The notes beneath the pieces were generated by a model. That model saw only the letters and a list, made by a program, of their open reading frames with translations, was not told where the DNA came from and made no database searches. Below are positions 22,486 to 30,924 of a stretch of 64,000 bases of DNA, in pieces. How positions within the stretch are numbered: position 1 is the first letter of the stretch; each line of letters starts with the position of its first letter. Made by a program: the position numbers and the translations under genes. Source of the stretch: Clostridiales bacterium (GTDB lineage: Bacteria; Bacillota; Clostridia; Christensenellales; Aristaeellaceae); NCBI GenBank assembly GCA_015056255.1, contig SVGP01000001.1:1-64000 (forward strand), given 5' to 3'.

Positions 22486-23625
22486 ATGAAGAAGATTTTT
22501 GCTCTGGTTCTGGCCCTTTTGCTGGCTATGGGCGCTTGCGCCGCTTTTGCTGAGGACGCCATTATTATCGGCATCTCCGGCCCCCTCACCGGCCCCTATG
22601 CGATGTATGGTCTGGGCGTAGTTCACGGCGCTGAGATCGCCATTGAAGAAGTAAACGCGCTGGGCGGCATTCAGTTTGCCCTCACCTATGAAGACGACGA
22701 AGGCGACCCCGAGAAGGCCGTCAACGCCTACAACAAGATGCTGGACGACGGCGCTGCCCTGATGGCCTCCACCGTTACCTCCGGCGCCTGCGCCGCCGTT
22801 GCCGCCGAAGCGTACAACGACCGCGTATTCATGCTGACTCCCTCCGCGTCCTCTCCCACCGTTACTGAGGACCGCGACAATGTTTTCCAGGTTTGCTTCA
22901 CCGATCCCGGTCAGGGCGCTGCTTCCGCTCAGTACATCGTAGAAAACAAGCTCGCCTCCAAAGTAGCCGTTATCTACAACAACGGCCTTGACTACTCCAC
23001 CGGTATCTATCAGACCTTCTCCGAGAAGGCCAATGAGCTGGGTCTTGAGATCGTTTCCGTCACCACCTTCTCCTCTGACGACAACGCCGACTTCTCCGTT
23101 CAGCTCACCGAAGCCAAGAACGCGGGTGCCGATCTCGTGTTCCTTCCCATCTACTACACCCCCGCTTCCATGATTCTCAAGCAGGCCAAGGGCATGGACT
23201 TCGCGCCCATCTTCTTCGGCGTTGACGGCATGGACGGTATCCTCTCCATCGAAGGCTTCGACACCTCTCTTGCTGAGGGCGTATATCTCTTAACTGCTTT
23301 CTCCGCCGACGCGGCTGACGAAAAGACCCAGTCCTTCGTCAAGAAGTATGTTGAACTCTACGGCGAAATTCCCAACCAGTTTGCTGCCGACGCATACGAC
23401 GCTATCTACGCGCTGTATGAAGCCTGCAACGTTGCCGGCGTTACTGCCGAAATCGCAAACGAGATGGACGGCTTCGCGCCCGTATGCGAAATGCTGATCC
23501 CCGTTATGACTGAAATCACCGTTGAAGGCATCACCGGCACCATGAGCTGGCAGGCCACCGGCGAAGTCACCAAGACCCCCACCGCCGTTATCATCGAAAA
23601 CGGCGCATATGTAGGCGCAAAGTAA
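22486..23625 (+). CDS. livK: Branched-chain amino acid type ABC substrate-binding protein
   Basis: A 379-residue extracellular type I binding protein. Signal peptide ends near AAFA|ED; the mature part starts IIIGISGPLTGPYAMYG with NALGGI nearby, and continues through the two-lobed fold. No clear lipobox Cys is seen (a Cys in MGAC lacks the usual Leu at -3), so lipidation is uncertain. Start at 22486 behind AGGAGGAAAC. The ligand could be Leu/Ile/Val or another amide or amino acid; the family is broad. It heads the operon and is separated from livH by a long hairpin. Confidence 0.88.
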   Translation: MKKIFALVLALLLAMGACAAFAEDAIIIGISGPLTGPYAMYGLGVVHGAEIAIEEVNALGGIQFALTYEDDEGDPEKAVNAYNKMLDDGAALMASTVTSGACAAVAAEAYNDRVFMLTPSASSPTVTEDRDNVFQVCFTDPGQGAASAQYIVENKLASKVAVIYNNGLDYSTGIYQTFSEKANELGLEIVSVTTFSSDDNADFSVQLTEAKNAGADLVFLPIYYTPASMILKQAKGMDFAPIFFGVDGMDGILSIEGFDTSLAEGVYLLTAFSADAADEKTQSFVKKYVELYGEIPNQFAADAYDAIYALYEACNVAGVTAEIANEMDGFAPVCEMLIPVMTEITVEGITGTMSWQATGEVTKTPTAVIIENGAYVGAK

Positions 23626-23690
23626 TTTAGCCCCTTACGGAAGAGCTGTATGAAATATTGCGGCGCTTCAACTGATCAATAAAGCGTATA

Positions 23691-23748
23691 AAGGTAATTA
23701 GCGGTAGCTTTTCAGGTTTTATATGAACTGGCTGCCGCTGATTACCTT
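23691..23748 (+). promoter_or_regulatory. Long intercistronic hairpin between livK and livH
   Basis: An 18-bp stem (23691-23708 with 23731-23748; two T-G pairs, no unpaired base) with a 22-base loop and no T-tract. Such hairpins commonly protect the upstream message from 3' decay, which would raise binding protein over permease. Confidence 0.65.
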
Positions 23749-23775
23749 AACGTGTTGTATGGAGAGGTTATTTTA

Positions 23776-24672
23776 ATGATCACTTTCTTGTCTCACGTCA
23801 TTAAGGGCGTAAACTTAGGCAGCGTATACGCCGTTATCGCCCTTGGCTACACCATGGTTTATGGCGTTGCCAAGATGCTGAACTTTGCGCACGGCGACGT
23901 TATCATGGTCGGCGCATACGTTGCGTTCTGCATCATGTATTATCTGGGCATCAATCCCGTCATCGGCATTCTGGGTGCGGTCATCGCGTGTACCATTTTG
24001 GGCATGCTGATCGAGCGGCTTGCCTATAAGCCCTTAAGACAGGCCACTTCCCTTGCGGTACTGATTACCGCCATCGGCATGAGCTATTTCCTTCAGAACA
24101 TGGCGCAGCTGATTTGGTCGAGCAACCCCAAGTCCTTCCCGTCCATCCTGTCCGATTCCCCCATCGTTCTTTACGAAAAGGGCGCGCAGCAGCTGACCAT
24201 GACTCCCATCAACATTTTGACGATCATCTCCTGCATCGTTATCATGATCGCGCTTACGCTGTTTATCAATAAAACCAAAATCGGAAAAGCCATGCGGTGT
24301 GTTTCCGAGGATAAGGGCGCGGCGGAACTCATGGGTATCAATGTAAACCTCACCATTTCCATCACCTTCGCCATCGGCTCCGCTCTCGCGGCCATCGCGG
24401 GCGTGCTTCTGTGCTCCTCGGGCTATGCCAATCTTTCGCCCACCACCGGCTCCATGCCCGGCATCAAGGCGTTTACCGCAGCCGTTTTCGGCGGCATCGG
24501 CTCCATTCCGGGTGCAATGCTGGGCGGCATTCTCTTGGGCCTTATCGAAATTCTCGGAAAAGCCTATGTTTCCAACGAGCTTGCGGACGCGTTTGTGTTC
24601 GCGGTTCTGATCGTTGTTCTCCTTGTCAAGCCCACTGGCCTTCTCGGCAAGAAAGTTCATGAAAAGGTGTGA
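23776..24672 (+). CDS. livH: Liv-type ABC permease LivH
   Basis: A 298-residue permease with about eight helices. Family markers: GSVYAVIALGYTMVYGVAKMLNFAHGD at the N-terminus and the cytoplasmic loop GKAMRCVSEDKGAAELMGINV that docks the ATPase; PGIKAFTAAVFGGIGSIPGAMLGG near the end. Start at 23776 with GGAGAGG upstream; earlier in-frame ATG has none. Pairs with LivM. Confidence 0.92.
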   Translation: MITFLSHVIKGVNLGSVYAVIALGYTMVYGVAKMLNFAHGDVIMVGAYVAFCIMYYLGINPVIGILGAVIACTILGMLIERLAYKPLRQATSLAVLITAIGMSYFLQNMAQLIWSSNPKSFPSILSDSPIVLYEKGAQQLTMTPINILTIISCIVIMIALTLFINKTKIGKAMRCVSEDKGAAELMGINVNLTISITFAIGSALAAIAGVLLCSSGYANLSPTTGSMPGIKAFTAAVFGGIGSIPGAMLGGILLGLIEILGKAYVSNELADAFVFAVLIVVLLVKPTGLLGKKVHEKV

Positions 24673-24681
24673 GGTGAAAGT

Positions 24682-25734
24682 ATGAAACGCAAGTATAAGC
24701 TTTTTATCGGCAACCTCATCACCTACTTAATCGTCATCGCCGCCTTCGTTGTCTGCCAGAGCATGATTGAAAACGGCGAAATGAGCCGCAGTATGCGCGG
24801 TCAGATGGTACCCATCTGCTGCTATGTCGTTATGGCGATTTCCCTGAACCTCACCGTCGGTATTTCCGGCGAACTCAGCCTTGGCCACGCCGGCTTCATG
24901 TCCATCGGCGCATTTACCGGCATCACTGGTTCTGCATGGCTCCTCGCCAGATTCAATATCGACGATAAAATCATTCGCCTGCTCCTTTCCCTCGTGGTTG
25001 GCGGCGCGTTTGCGGGCTTTGCAGGATTTTTGATCGGCATTCCCGTTCTTCGTCTGCGCGGCGACTATCTGGCCATTGTCACCTTGGCCTTTGGCGAAAT
25101 TATCCGCAACATCTTAAACTGCCTCTACGTTTCCCTGGACGGCCCCAGCCTCAATATCGCCTTCAACAGCGCTGATATCCCCGGCAAAATGCTCATCAAG
25201 GGCCCGACCGGCGCAACCGGAAACCCCAAGCTTGCAACCTTCGCCGTAGGCTTCGGCCTTGTCTTATTTACGCTGTTTGTGGTTCTGAACCTGAAAAACA
25301 GCCGCGCCGGCCGCGCCATCATGGCTGGCCGCGACAACCGAATCGCCGCCGAATCCATGGGCATCAATGTGACCAAGTATAAGATGATCGCCTTTGTTAC
25401 ATCCGCGGTTCTGGCAGGCATGGCGGGCGCGCTGTACGGCGCAAACTTCTCAAGCTTTGCAGCCTCCAAGTTCAAGTTTGATACCTCGATTCTCATTCTT
25501 GTATTCGTGGTTTTAGGCGGCATCGGCTCCATCCGCGGCTCGGTCATCGCCGCCATCGTGCTTACTCTGCTTCCCGAGCTTCTGCGCGAATTCGACGACT
25601 ACCGCATGCTGGTGTACGCGGTCGTGCTCATCGTCATGATGCTTTTAACCAACAGCCCCTTTGTAAAGATGATTGCCCAGCGCATCACGGGCGTTTTCAA
25701 AAAGACAGAAAAGGAGGATGGAGCAAATGCCTGA
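24682..25734 (+). CDS. livM: Liv-type ABC permease LivM
   Basis: A 350-residue permease with about ten helices. Markers: LNLTVGISGELSLGHAGFMSIGAF, LRLRGDYLAIVTLAFGEI, GRAIMAGRDNRIAAESMGINV (coupling loop) and VVLGGIGSIRGSVIAA. Ribosome site GAGGTGA before ATG. Its last codons overlap livG by eight bases. Confidence 0.92.
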   Translation: MKRKYKLFIGNLITYLIVIAAFVVCQSMIENGEMSRSMRGQMVPICCYVVMAISLNLTVGISGELSLGHAGFMSIGAFTGITGSAWLLARFNIDDKIIRLLLSLVVGGAFAGFAGFLIGIPVLRLRGDYLAIVTLAFGEIIRNILNCLYVSLDGPSLNIAFNSADIPGKMLIKGPTGATGNPKLATFAVGFGLVLFTLFVVLNLKNSRAGRAIMAGRDNRIAAESMGINVTKYKMIAFVTSAVLAGMAGALYGANFSSFAASKFKFDTSILILVFVVLGGIGSIRGSVIAAIVLTLLPELLREFDDYRMLVYAVVLIVMMLLTNSPFVKMIAQRITGVFKKTEKEDGANA

Positions 25735-26587
25735 TAAAAAGTTCAAGCCAAACACCATCATGGTGCCCGTTCCCAGCCGCTCCATCGTTCCCGAGCGCGA
25801 CGTGGGCAGGCATCCGGTGCTTGAAACCAGCCATTTAGGCATCGAGTTCGGCGGCCTTAAAGCCGTTGACGATGTCAACCTCGCCGTCGGCCCCACCGAA
25901 ATCTGCGGTCTGATCGGCCCCAACGGCGCAGGCAAAACCACTGTTTTCAACCTCCTGACCAAGGTATATCAGCCCACCCACGGCACCATCCTTTTAAACG
26001 GCAAGGATACCTCCGGCATCACCACCGAGCAGGCCAACCGCATGGGCATCGCAAGAACCTTTCAGAACATCCGCCTGTTCAACAACATGACGGTTGAAGA
26101 AAACGTAACCATCGGCCTTCACAACCAGATCAAATACAACCTCTTTACCGGCATGTTCCGCCTACCCGGCTACTGGAAAGCCGAAAAGGCGCAGCACAAG
26201 CGCGCAATGGAGCTTCTGGACATCTTCGACATGACCTCCCTCGCCTCAGCCAAGGCCGGAAGCCTGCCCTACGGCGCGCAGAGAAGGCTTGAAATCGTAA
26301 GAGCCCTCGCGACCAATCCCTCGCTCCTCCTTCTGGACGAACCCGCCGCCGGCATGAACCCCCACGAGACGGAAGAGCTGATGAGCAACATCATCAAAAT
26401 CCGCGACCAGTTCCAGATCGCCATCATGTTGATTGAGCACGACATGAACCTGGTCATGGGCATCTGCGAAGGTATCTGCGTTCTCAACTACGGCCGCGTC
26501 ATCGCAAAGGGCACGCCGGATGAAATTCAATCCAACCCCGCGGTTATCGAAGCCTACCTCGGAAAGAAAAAGGAGGGTGGCCAATGA
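25727..26587 (+). CDS. livG: Liv-type ABC ATP-binding protein LivG
   Basis: A 286-residue ATPase with an N-terminal extension of about 28 residues before the ABC fold. Walker A GPNGAGKTT, Q-loop RTFQNIRLF, the loop after it typical of LivG, Walker B LLLLDEPAAGMNP and switch His in IEHDMNLVM are seen; the signature region reads LPYGAQRRLEI, the LivG variant. Start at 25727 is set by AAAAGGAGG and overlaps livM. Confidence 0.92.
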   Translation: MPDKKFKPNTIMVPVPSRSIVPERDVGRHPVLETSHLGIEFGGLKAVDDVNLAVGPTEICGLIGPNGAGKTTVFNLLTKVYQPTHGTILLNGKDTSGITTEQANRMGIARTFQNIRLFNNMTVEENVTIGLHNQIKYNLFTGMFRLPGYWKAEKAQHKRAMELLDIFDMTSLASAKAGSLPYGAQRRLEIVRALATNPSLLLLDEPAAGMNPHETEELMSNIIKIRDQFQIAIMLIEHDMNLVMGICEGICVLNYGRVIAKGTPDEIQSNPAVIEAYLGKKKEGGQ

Positions 26588-27291
26588 GTCTTTTGAAAAT
26601 TGATAATATCCACGTTTATTACGGCGCGATTCACGCCATCAAGGGCGTATCGTTTGAGGTCAACGAAGGCGAAATCGTAACCCTGATCGGCGCAAACGGC
26701 GCTGGTAAATCCACCACGCTCAACACCGTAGCCGGCCTCATCAAACCCAGAAGCGGAAACGTGCTTTTTGAAGACAAAAGCTTACTCAAGGTTCACACCT
26801 CCAAGGTCGTCAACCACGGTATGGCGCTTTGCCCCGAAGGAAGACGCATTTTCCAGCAGATGACCGTCAGGGAAAACCTTGAAATGGGCGGCTACACCCG
26901 TCCCGACAAGGAAATTCCCGATTCCATCGAAGAAATGTTCACGCGCTTTCCACGCCTGAAGGAGCGCGAAAAGCAGATCGCCGGAACGCTTTCCGGCGGC
27001 GAGCAGCAGATGCTGGCCATGGCACGCGCCCTGATGAGCAAGCCCAAGCTTCTCATGCTGGACGAGCCGTCCATGGGCCTTGCTCCGATTCTGGTAGAGC
27101 AGATTTTTGAAATCATCAAAGAGCTTCATCAGGCGGGCGTAACCATCCTTCTGGTCGAGCAGAACGCGCAAATGGCCCTCTCCATCGCCGACCGCGCGTA
27201 CGTGCTCGAAACCGGAACTATCTCCATGTCCGGAAACGCCGACGAGCTTCTCCACAACGACGCCGTCCAAAAAGCGTATCTGGGTTCATAA
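26584..27291 (+). CDS. livF: Liv-type ABC ATP-binding protein LivF
   Basis: A 235-residue ATPase: YYGAIHAIKGVSFEV, Walker A GANGAGKST, signature LSGGEQQMLAMARAL, Walker B LLMLDEPSMGLAP and LVEQNAQMAL. ATGA overlap with livG. It ends the operon; the downstream gap has repeats rather than a clear T-run terminator. Confidence 0.93.
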   Translation: MSLLKIDNIHVYYGAIHAIKGVSFEVNEGEIVTLIGANGAGKSTTLNTVAGLIKPRSGNVLFEDKSLLKVHTSKVVNHGMALCPEGRRIFQQMTVRENLEMGGYTRPDKEIPDSIEEMFTRFPRLKEREKQIAGTLSGGEQQMLAMARALMSKPKLLMLDEPSMGLAPILVEQIFEIIKELHQAGVTILLVEQNAQMALSIADRAYVLETGTISMSGNADELLHNDAVQKAYLGS

Positions 27292-27301
27292 GTTTATAAA
27301 A

Positions 27302-27385
27302 TGCGCGGGCGTTAGGTGCACGCACCTACAGGATGATCATGATTCAATCACAAACTGTAGGGGCGGTCATTGACCGCCCGCGTAA
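27302..27385. repeat. Family 1 palindromic repeats
   Basis: Two units: a degenerate one (GGCGTTAGGTGCACGCACC) at about 27307-27325 and GGGGCGGTCATTGACCGCCC at about 27359-27378. The stem GGTC/GACC again differs from other copies but pairs. Nothing else is seen in 27292-27470. Confidence 0.7.
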
Positions 27386-27476
27386 ATTTATTGCCCTCCC
27401 TGATACCGCGATTATATCCATGTACTTTTCATACGGCTGGCCTGCATAAATCATCATTTTCATTTCCATCTCCGCG

Positions 27477-27485
27477 TGTTATAAT
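27477..27485 (+). promoter_or_regulatory. Extended -10 promoter of the rex-type gene
   Basis: TGTTATAAT (27477-27485) with no good -35 box; it lies 31 bases before the start, which has GAAGGAG upstream. Confidence 0.5.
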
Positions 27486-27516
27486 GAAATAAGTATTTTT
27501 CGAAGGAGACAGCTTT

Positions 27517-28629
27517 ATGCCCGAATACAAAAATCATTTTTTGAATATTGGAAAAACCGATACAGAAGTTCAAAAGCGCATAAACGATCTTTTTCAAACC
27601 ATCTTCTTTGACGAAAAAGAAAAGTTTTATTTCGAAACACCGGACGGCTCGATGTCCTATATGCTCGACACCGGAAATATTGACGCGCGCACCGAGGGCA
27701 TGAGCTACGGCATGATGATGGCGGTTCAGATGAACAGGCAGGATATCTTCGACAAGCTCTGGAAATATGCCGTCACCTATATGCTGCATTCTTCGGGCGT
27801 TTACGAGGGCTATTTTGCCTGGTCGGTCAATCCCGACGGCACGCGCCGCGCACAGGGTCCCGCACCGGACGGCGAGGAGTATTTTGCCATGGCGCTTTTC
27901 TTTGCGTCCGCCCGCTGGGGCGACGGCGAATATCCGTTTGATTATCTGAATCAGGCCAGAACCATCCTGCGCCACTGCGTGCATCAGGACGAAATGGTCG
28001 AAGGCGGAAACACAATGTGGGACAGGGACAATTTTCTCATCAAATTCGTGCCCGAAACGCCGTTTTCCGATCCATCATATCATCTTCCGCACTTTTACGA
28101 GCTGTTTTCGGAGCGCGCGGACGAATGTGATCGCGAATTCTGGAAAAAGGCCGCCAATGCAAGCCGCGAATACATAAAAGCTTCTGCTCACCCTGTAACC
28201 GGTATGTGCCCGGAATATGCGGAATTTGACGCAACGCCCCGCCACATGTTCAAAAAGGACATGGACTATTATTCCGATGCATACCGCGTGGTAATGAACA
28301 TTGCGCTCGACTGCGCGTGGTTCGGCAAAAACGAAAACCTTGCCAAAATCGCGGAAAACCTTCAGAAATTCTTCTATGAAAATACAGAGTTCGGCGTATA
28401 CGGAAGCTATATGCTCGACGGAACGCCCCATCCCGAACCCGCCATGCACCCCGTCGCCATTACCGCGACGTTGGCTGCAGGATCGATCGCATCAGACGGG
28501 AAATATGCGTCCGAATGGCTTGAACGCTTCTGGAACACGCCGATTCGAAAGGGCGCAAGGCGTTATTACGATAACTGCTTGTACTTTTTCTCCTTCCTGA
28601 TGCTTGCAGGACAATACCGAATCTACTGA
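27517..28629 (+). CDS. GH8 reducing-end xylose-releasing exo-oligoxylanase
   Basis: A 370-residue inverting enzyme of family GH8. Rex enzymes remove xylose from the reducing end of xylo-oligosaccharides. The (alpha/alpha)6 signatures are visible: DARTEGMSYGMMMAVQ near residue 59 with the conserved acid Glu, WSVNPDGTRRAQGPAPDGEEYFAMAL near 107, and the DMDYYSDAYRVVMN segment near 248 with the conserved Asp. No signal peptide, so it acts on imported oligosaccharides made by the GH10 enzyme. Start behind GAAGGAG. Confidence 0.88.
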   Translation: MPEYKNHFLNIGKTDTEVQKRINDLFQTIFFDEKEKFYFETPDGSMSYMLDTGNIDARTEGMSYGMMMAVQMNRQDIFDKLWKYAVTYMLHSSGVYEGYFAWSVNPDGTRRAQGPAPDGEEYFAMALFFASARWGDGEYPFDYLNQARTILRHCVHQDEMVEGGNTMWDRDNFLIKFVPETPFSDPSYHLPHFYELFSERADECDREFWKKAANASREYIKASAHPVTGMCPEYAEFDATPRHMFKKDMDYYSDAYRVVMNIALDCAWFGKNENLAKIAENLQKFFYENTEFGVYGSYMLDGTPHPEPAMHPVAITATLAAGSIASDGKYASEWLERFWNTPIRKGARRYYDNCLYFFSFLMLAGQYRIY

Positions 28630-28647
28630 TGAAACGGACTTGATGCA

Positions 28648-29565
28648 GTGAAACCCTCTTTCAAAAATCCCGCTGTATGGGGCACGCTGGCCGCGCTCAT
28701 CGGAAACGGCATTTTCGGCTTCAGCTTTATGTTTTCGCGCATGGCGCTTTCCGTAGCGCAGCCGTTTGTGATGCTGGCCTATCGATTTTCAATCGCCTTT
28801 CTTTTTATAAACGTCATTTGCATCCATTCAAGGCGCAAGCGTTTGGGCGGATGGCTGCGCTTTCAGATTCCTTGGCGAAAATGCGCGCCGCTGCTCCTTC
28901 TGGGGCTCATTCAGCCGGTTTTGTATTTTCTTTGCGAAAGCTACGGAATATCCATGACCAACGCAACCGTTTCCGGCATTATCATCGCGCTGATCCCGAT
29001 TGTCGCGCTCGCATGCGGCTTTCTTTTCATGCGCGAGCGTCCGACGCTTAAGCAGATTGCGTTTTCCGTTTTATCCATTGCAGGCGTGGTTGTGATGACG
29101 CTTCAGCAGAGCGCGGACGGAGACATTCGCTTTCTGGGCGTATTGCTCCTGGTGGGCGCGGTCGTTTGCGGCGCAGCCTATAATATCCTGAGCCGTTTTT
29201 TGTCCGACCGCTTTTCCGCGCTTGAGCGCACCTATGTCATGATGCTGACGGCGGCGGTTTCGTTTGTGCTTCTCGCCGCGTGCACCAATCTGGAAACGCC
29301 GGAGGCGCTGATTGCGCCGGTGAAGGATATAACATTCATATCCTCCATGCTGTACCTTTCCCTGTTTTCGTCCATCCTTGCATTTTTAATGCTTAATTAT
29401 GCGGCAACCGTTCTGCCGGTTTCAAAATCCACCGCCTTTTGCAATATCACAACCGTTTTATCCGTGTTCGCGGGCGTGGCTTTCTTAGGCGAAAGCATCA
29501 CATATGTGTCTCTCATCGCAGCAGCCGTCATCATCATTGGCGTGTTCGGCGTTCAGAAATCCTGA
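28648..29565 (+). CDS. EamA/DMT-family transporter
   Basis: A 305-residue membrane protein with ten predicted helices in two EamA halves (about 10-140 and 155-300). Markers include NGIFGFSFMFSRMAL, the ATVSGIIIALIPIVALACGFLFMRERP end of the first half, and AFLGESITYVS in the second. DMT proteins export amino acids, sugars or other metabolites; substrate is not predictable. The start is GTG at 28648, with a poor ribosome binding site; it is 18 bases from the Rex stop, so it is probably co-transcribed. Confidence 0.85.
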   Translation: MKPSFKNPAVWGTLAALIGNGIFGFSFMFSRMALSVAQPFVMLAYRFSIAFLFINVICIHSRRKRLGGWLRFQIPWRKCAPLLLLGLIQPVLYFLCESYGISMTNATVSGIIIALIPIVALACGFLFMRERPTLKQIAFSVLSIAGVVVMTLQQSADGDIRFLGVLLLVGAVVCGAAYNILSRFLSDRFSALERTYVMMLTAAVSFVLLAACTNLETPEALIAPVKDITFISSMLYLSLFSSILAFLMLNYAATVLPVSKSTAFCNITTVLSVFAGVAFLGESITYVSLIAAAVIIIGVFGVQKS

Positions 29566-29597
29566 AAAAAGAAAGGCATTTCAGCCTTTCTTTTTTT
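29565..29597. terminator. Bidirectional terminator between convergent genes
   Basis: AAAAAAGAAAGGC / GCCTTTCTTTTTTT (29565-29577 and 29584-29597) with a six-base loop. It overlaps the end of the GH43 gene on the other strand. Confidence 0.85.
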
Positions 29598-30765
29598 ATC
29601 CTTCCGAAACGCCCCATAGCGCTTCGCCGTCCTCAGACCGAAGCGTCATGGCGGTGATTTCGCCCTGCTTATATACATAGCCCTTCCAGTCCTTTTTGAA
29701 AAGGGAGAGCGCTATTTCGTCTCCATCCCGAACGGCGCTGATTTCCGAAAGCGATCTTGAAACCGCGTATGCTACGCCGTTATTGAAGCGCGACTGGTGC
29801 GCAAATTTCCATTTTTCCTTAAGTTTTTCTGCGCTTTTTATGGCATTGCCGTCGTATTCCAACGGCCAGACCAGAGGCTTTCCTTCTCTGTTCATGAAAA
29901 GGCGGCGGATCTGGAGAAACGGCCTTGTACGCGCGCCCTCGGGTCGCGCATGGTTTACGATGTAGATGCATCCGTCCTTATCATGTAGAAGACTGTTGTG
30001 TCCGGTGGCCTTCACGCCTTCAAAATCCGTCAGATCGAAATTGTATCCGCCCGAAATCTTGTCGCCCGGATGATGGATGGGGTCAAGGTCGGTCATGTCG
30101 AAGCCCTGCGAATCAATATAGGGGCCTGTAATTTCATCTGCGTAGCCCACGCGGATGTGGTAATCCCAGTTGAGATCGCCCCAGGAGGTAAAGAGAATGA
30201 ATTTGTCCGATTCCTTGTGATACCACACATACGCGCCCTCAATCGCCTGATGGTTGCCGCCCGCGATGCGCTTGCCCTCGTAAAATTCGCTTTTAAAGCC
30301 GTCTTCATTTAAGGGCAGAATGCGGATGCCGCCGAAAAAGCTTCCGTAAATAAGGTAATCCTTTCCGTCTCTATCAGCGCACACGCAGGGATCAATGGCG
30401 TTGGCCTGCGTAAAGGTGTGATTGTGCTGGGAAACGACGACGTCCCCAACATATTCATACGGCCCTTTCGGCTCTTTGGATTTTGCAAGACCGATCACAC
30501 TCTGGGTGGTGCCAAAGCGGCTGGCGCACAGGTAAAGCCGCCATTCATCCTTTCGCTTCACAAGCTCCGGCGCCCAGAATGCGTCCGTGTCCACATGATT
30601 TTTAATGGACGCGGGCGTTTCCTTTAAAAGCGCAAACGGCTCCGACCAGCTTAAAAGATCCTTACTCGTTCGTGCCATCACACCCTTTGTGCGTAAATCT
30701 GTCGAAAGTCCCAGATATTCATTTTCAAGCGCGATCACAAGCGGATCATGAAACGGCGCGCGCAT
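29596..30765 (-). CDS. GH43-family arabinan-active hydrolase (arabinanase-like)
   Basis: A 389-residue five-bladed propeller enzyme. HDPLVI near residue 6 supplies the general base Asp, AIDPCVCADRDGKDYLIYGS near 132 the middle Asp, and IEGAYVWYH near 185 the acid Glu; FWAPELV and GHNSLLHD also fit GH43. It most resembles endo-1,5-alpha-L-arabinanases, but exo-acting arabinofuranosidase or xylosidase activity cannot be excluded. No signal peptide. The start at 30765 is set by GGAGGG; a longer frame upstream has no site. Confidence 0.82.
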   Translation of the reverse strand: MRAPFHDPLVIALENEYLGLSTDLRTKGVMARTSKDLLSWSEPFALLKETPASIKNHVDTDAFWAPELVKRKDEWRLYLCASRFGTTQSVIGLAKSKEPKGPYEYVGDVVVSQHNHTFTQANAIDPCVCADRDGKDYLIYGSFFGGIRILPLNEDGFKSEFYEGKRIAGGNHQAIEGAYVWYHKESDKFILFTSWGDLNWDYHIRVGYADEITGPYIDSQGFDMTDLDPIHHPGDKISGGYNFDLTDFEGVKATGHNSLLHDKDGCIYIVNHARPEGARTRPFLQIRRLFMNREGKPLVWPLEYDGNAIKSAEKLKEKWKFAHQSRFNNGVAYAVSRSLSEISAVRDGDEIALSLFKKDWKGYVYKQGEITAMTLRSEDGEALWGVSEG

Positions 30766-30798
30766 GCTTTTTCCCTCCAAAGTGAAAATTCTTACCTC

Positions 30799-30826
30799 AT
30801 TATACCATTTTACAGTCAAATGTAAA
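30799..30826 (-). promoter_or_regulatory. Promoter of the GH43 gene
   Basis: On the minus strand TTTACA (30826-30821), 16-base spacer, TATAAT (30804-30799). A TATAAT at 30880-30885 on the plus strand probably serves the divergent GH125 gene, though without a good -35 box. Confidence 0.6.
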
Positions 30827-30924
30827 TCGCGAGTGGAAAATTTCTGTATTTACCCCTATCAATTTTGTTTGTCTTCGTTTATAATAGAATTAAGATTCAT
30901 GCACTTTGAAAGGAGTAAATTTTT

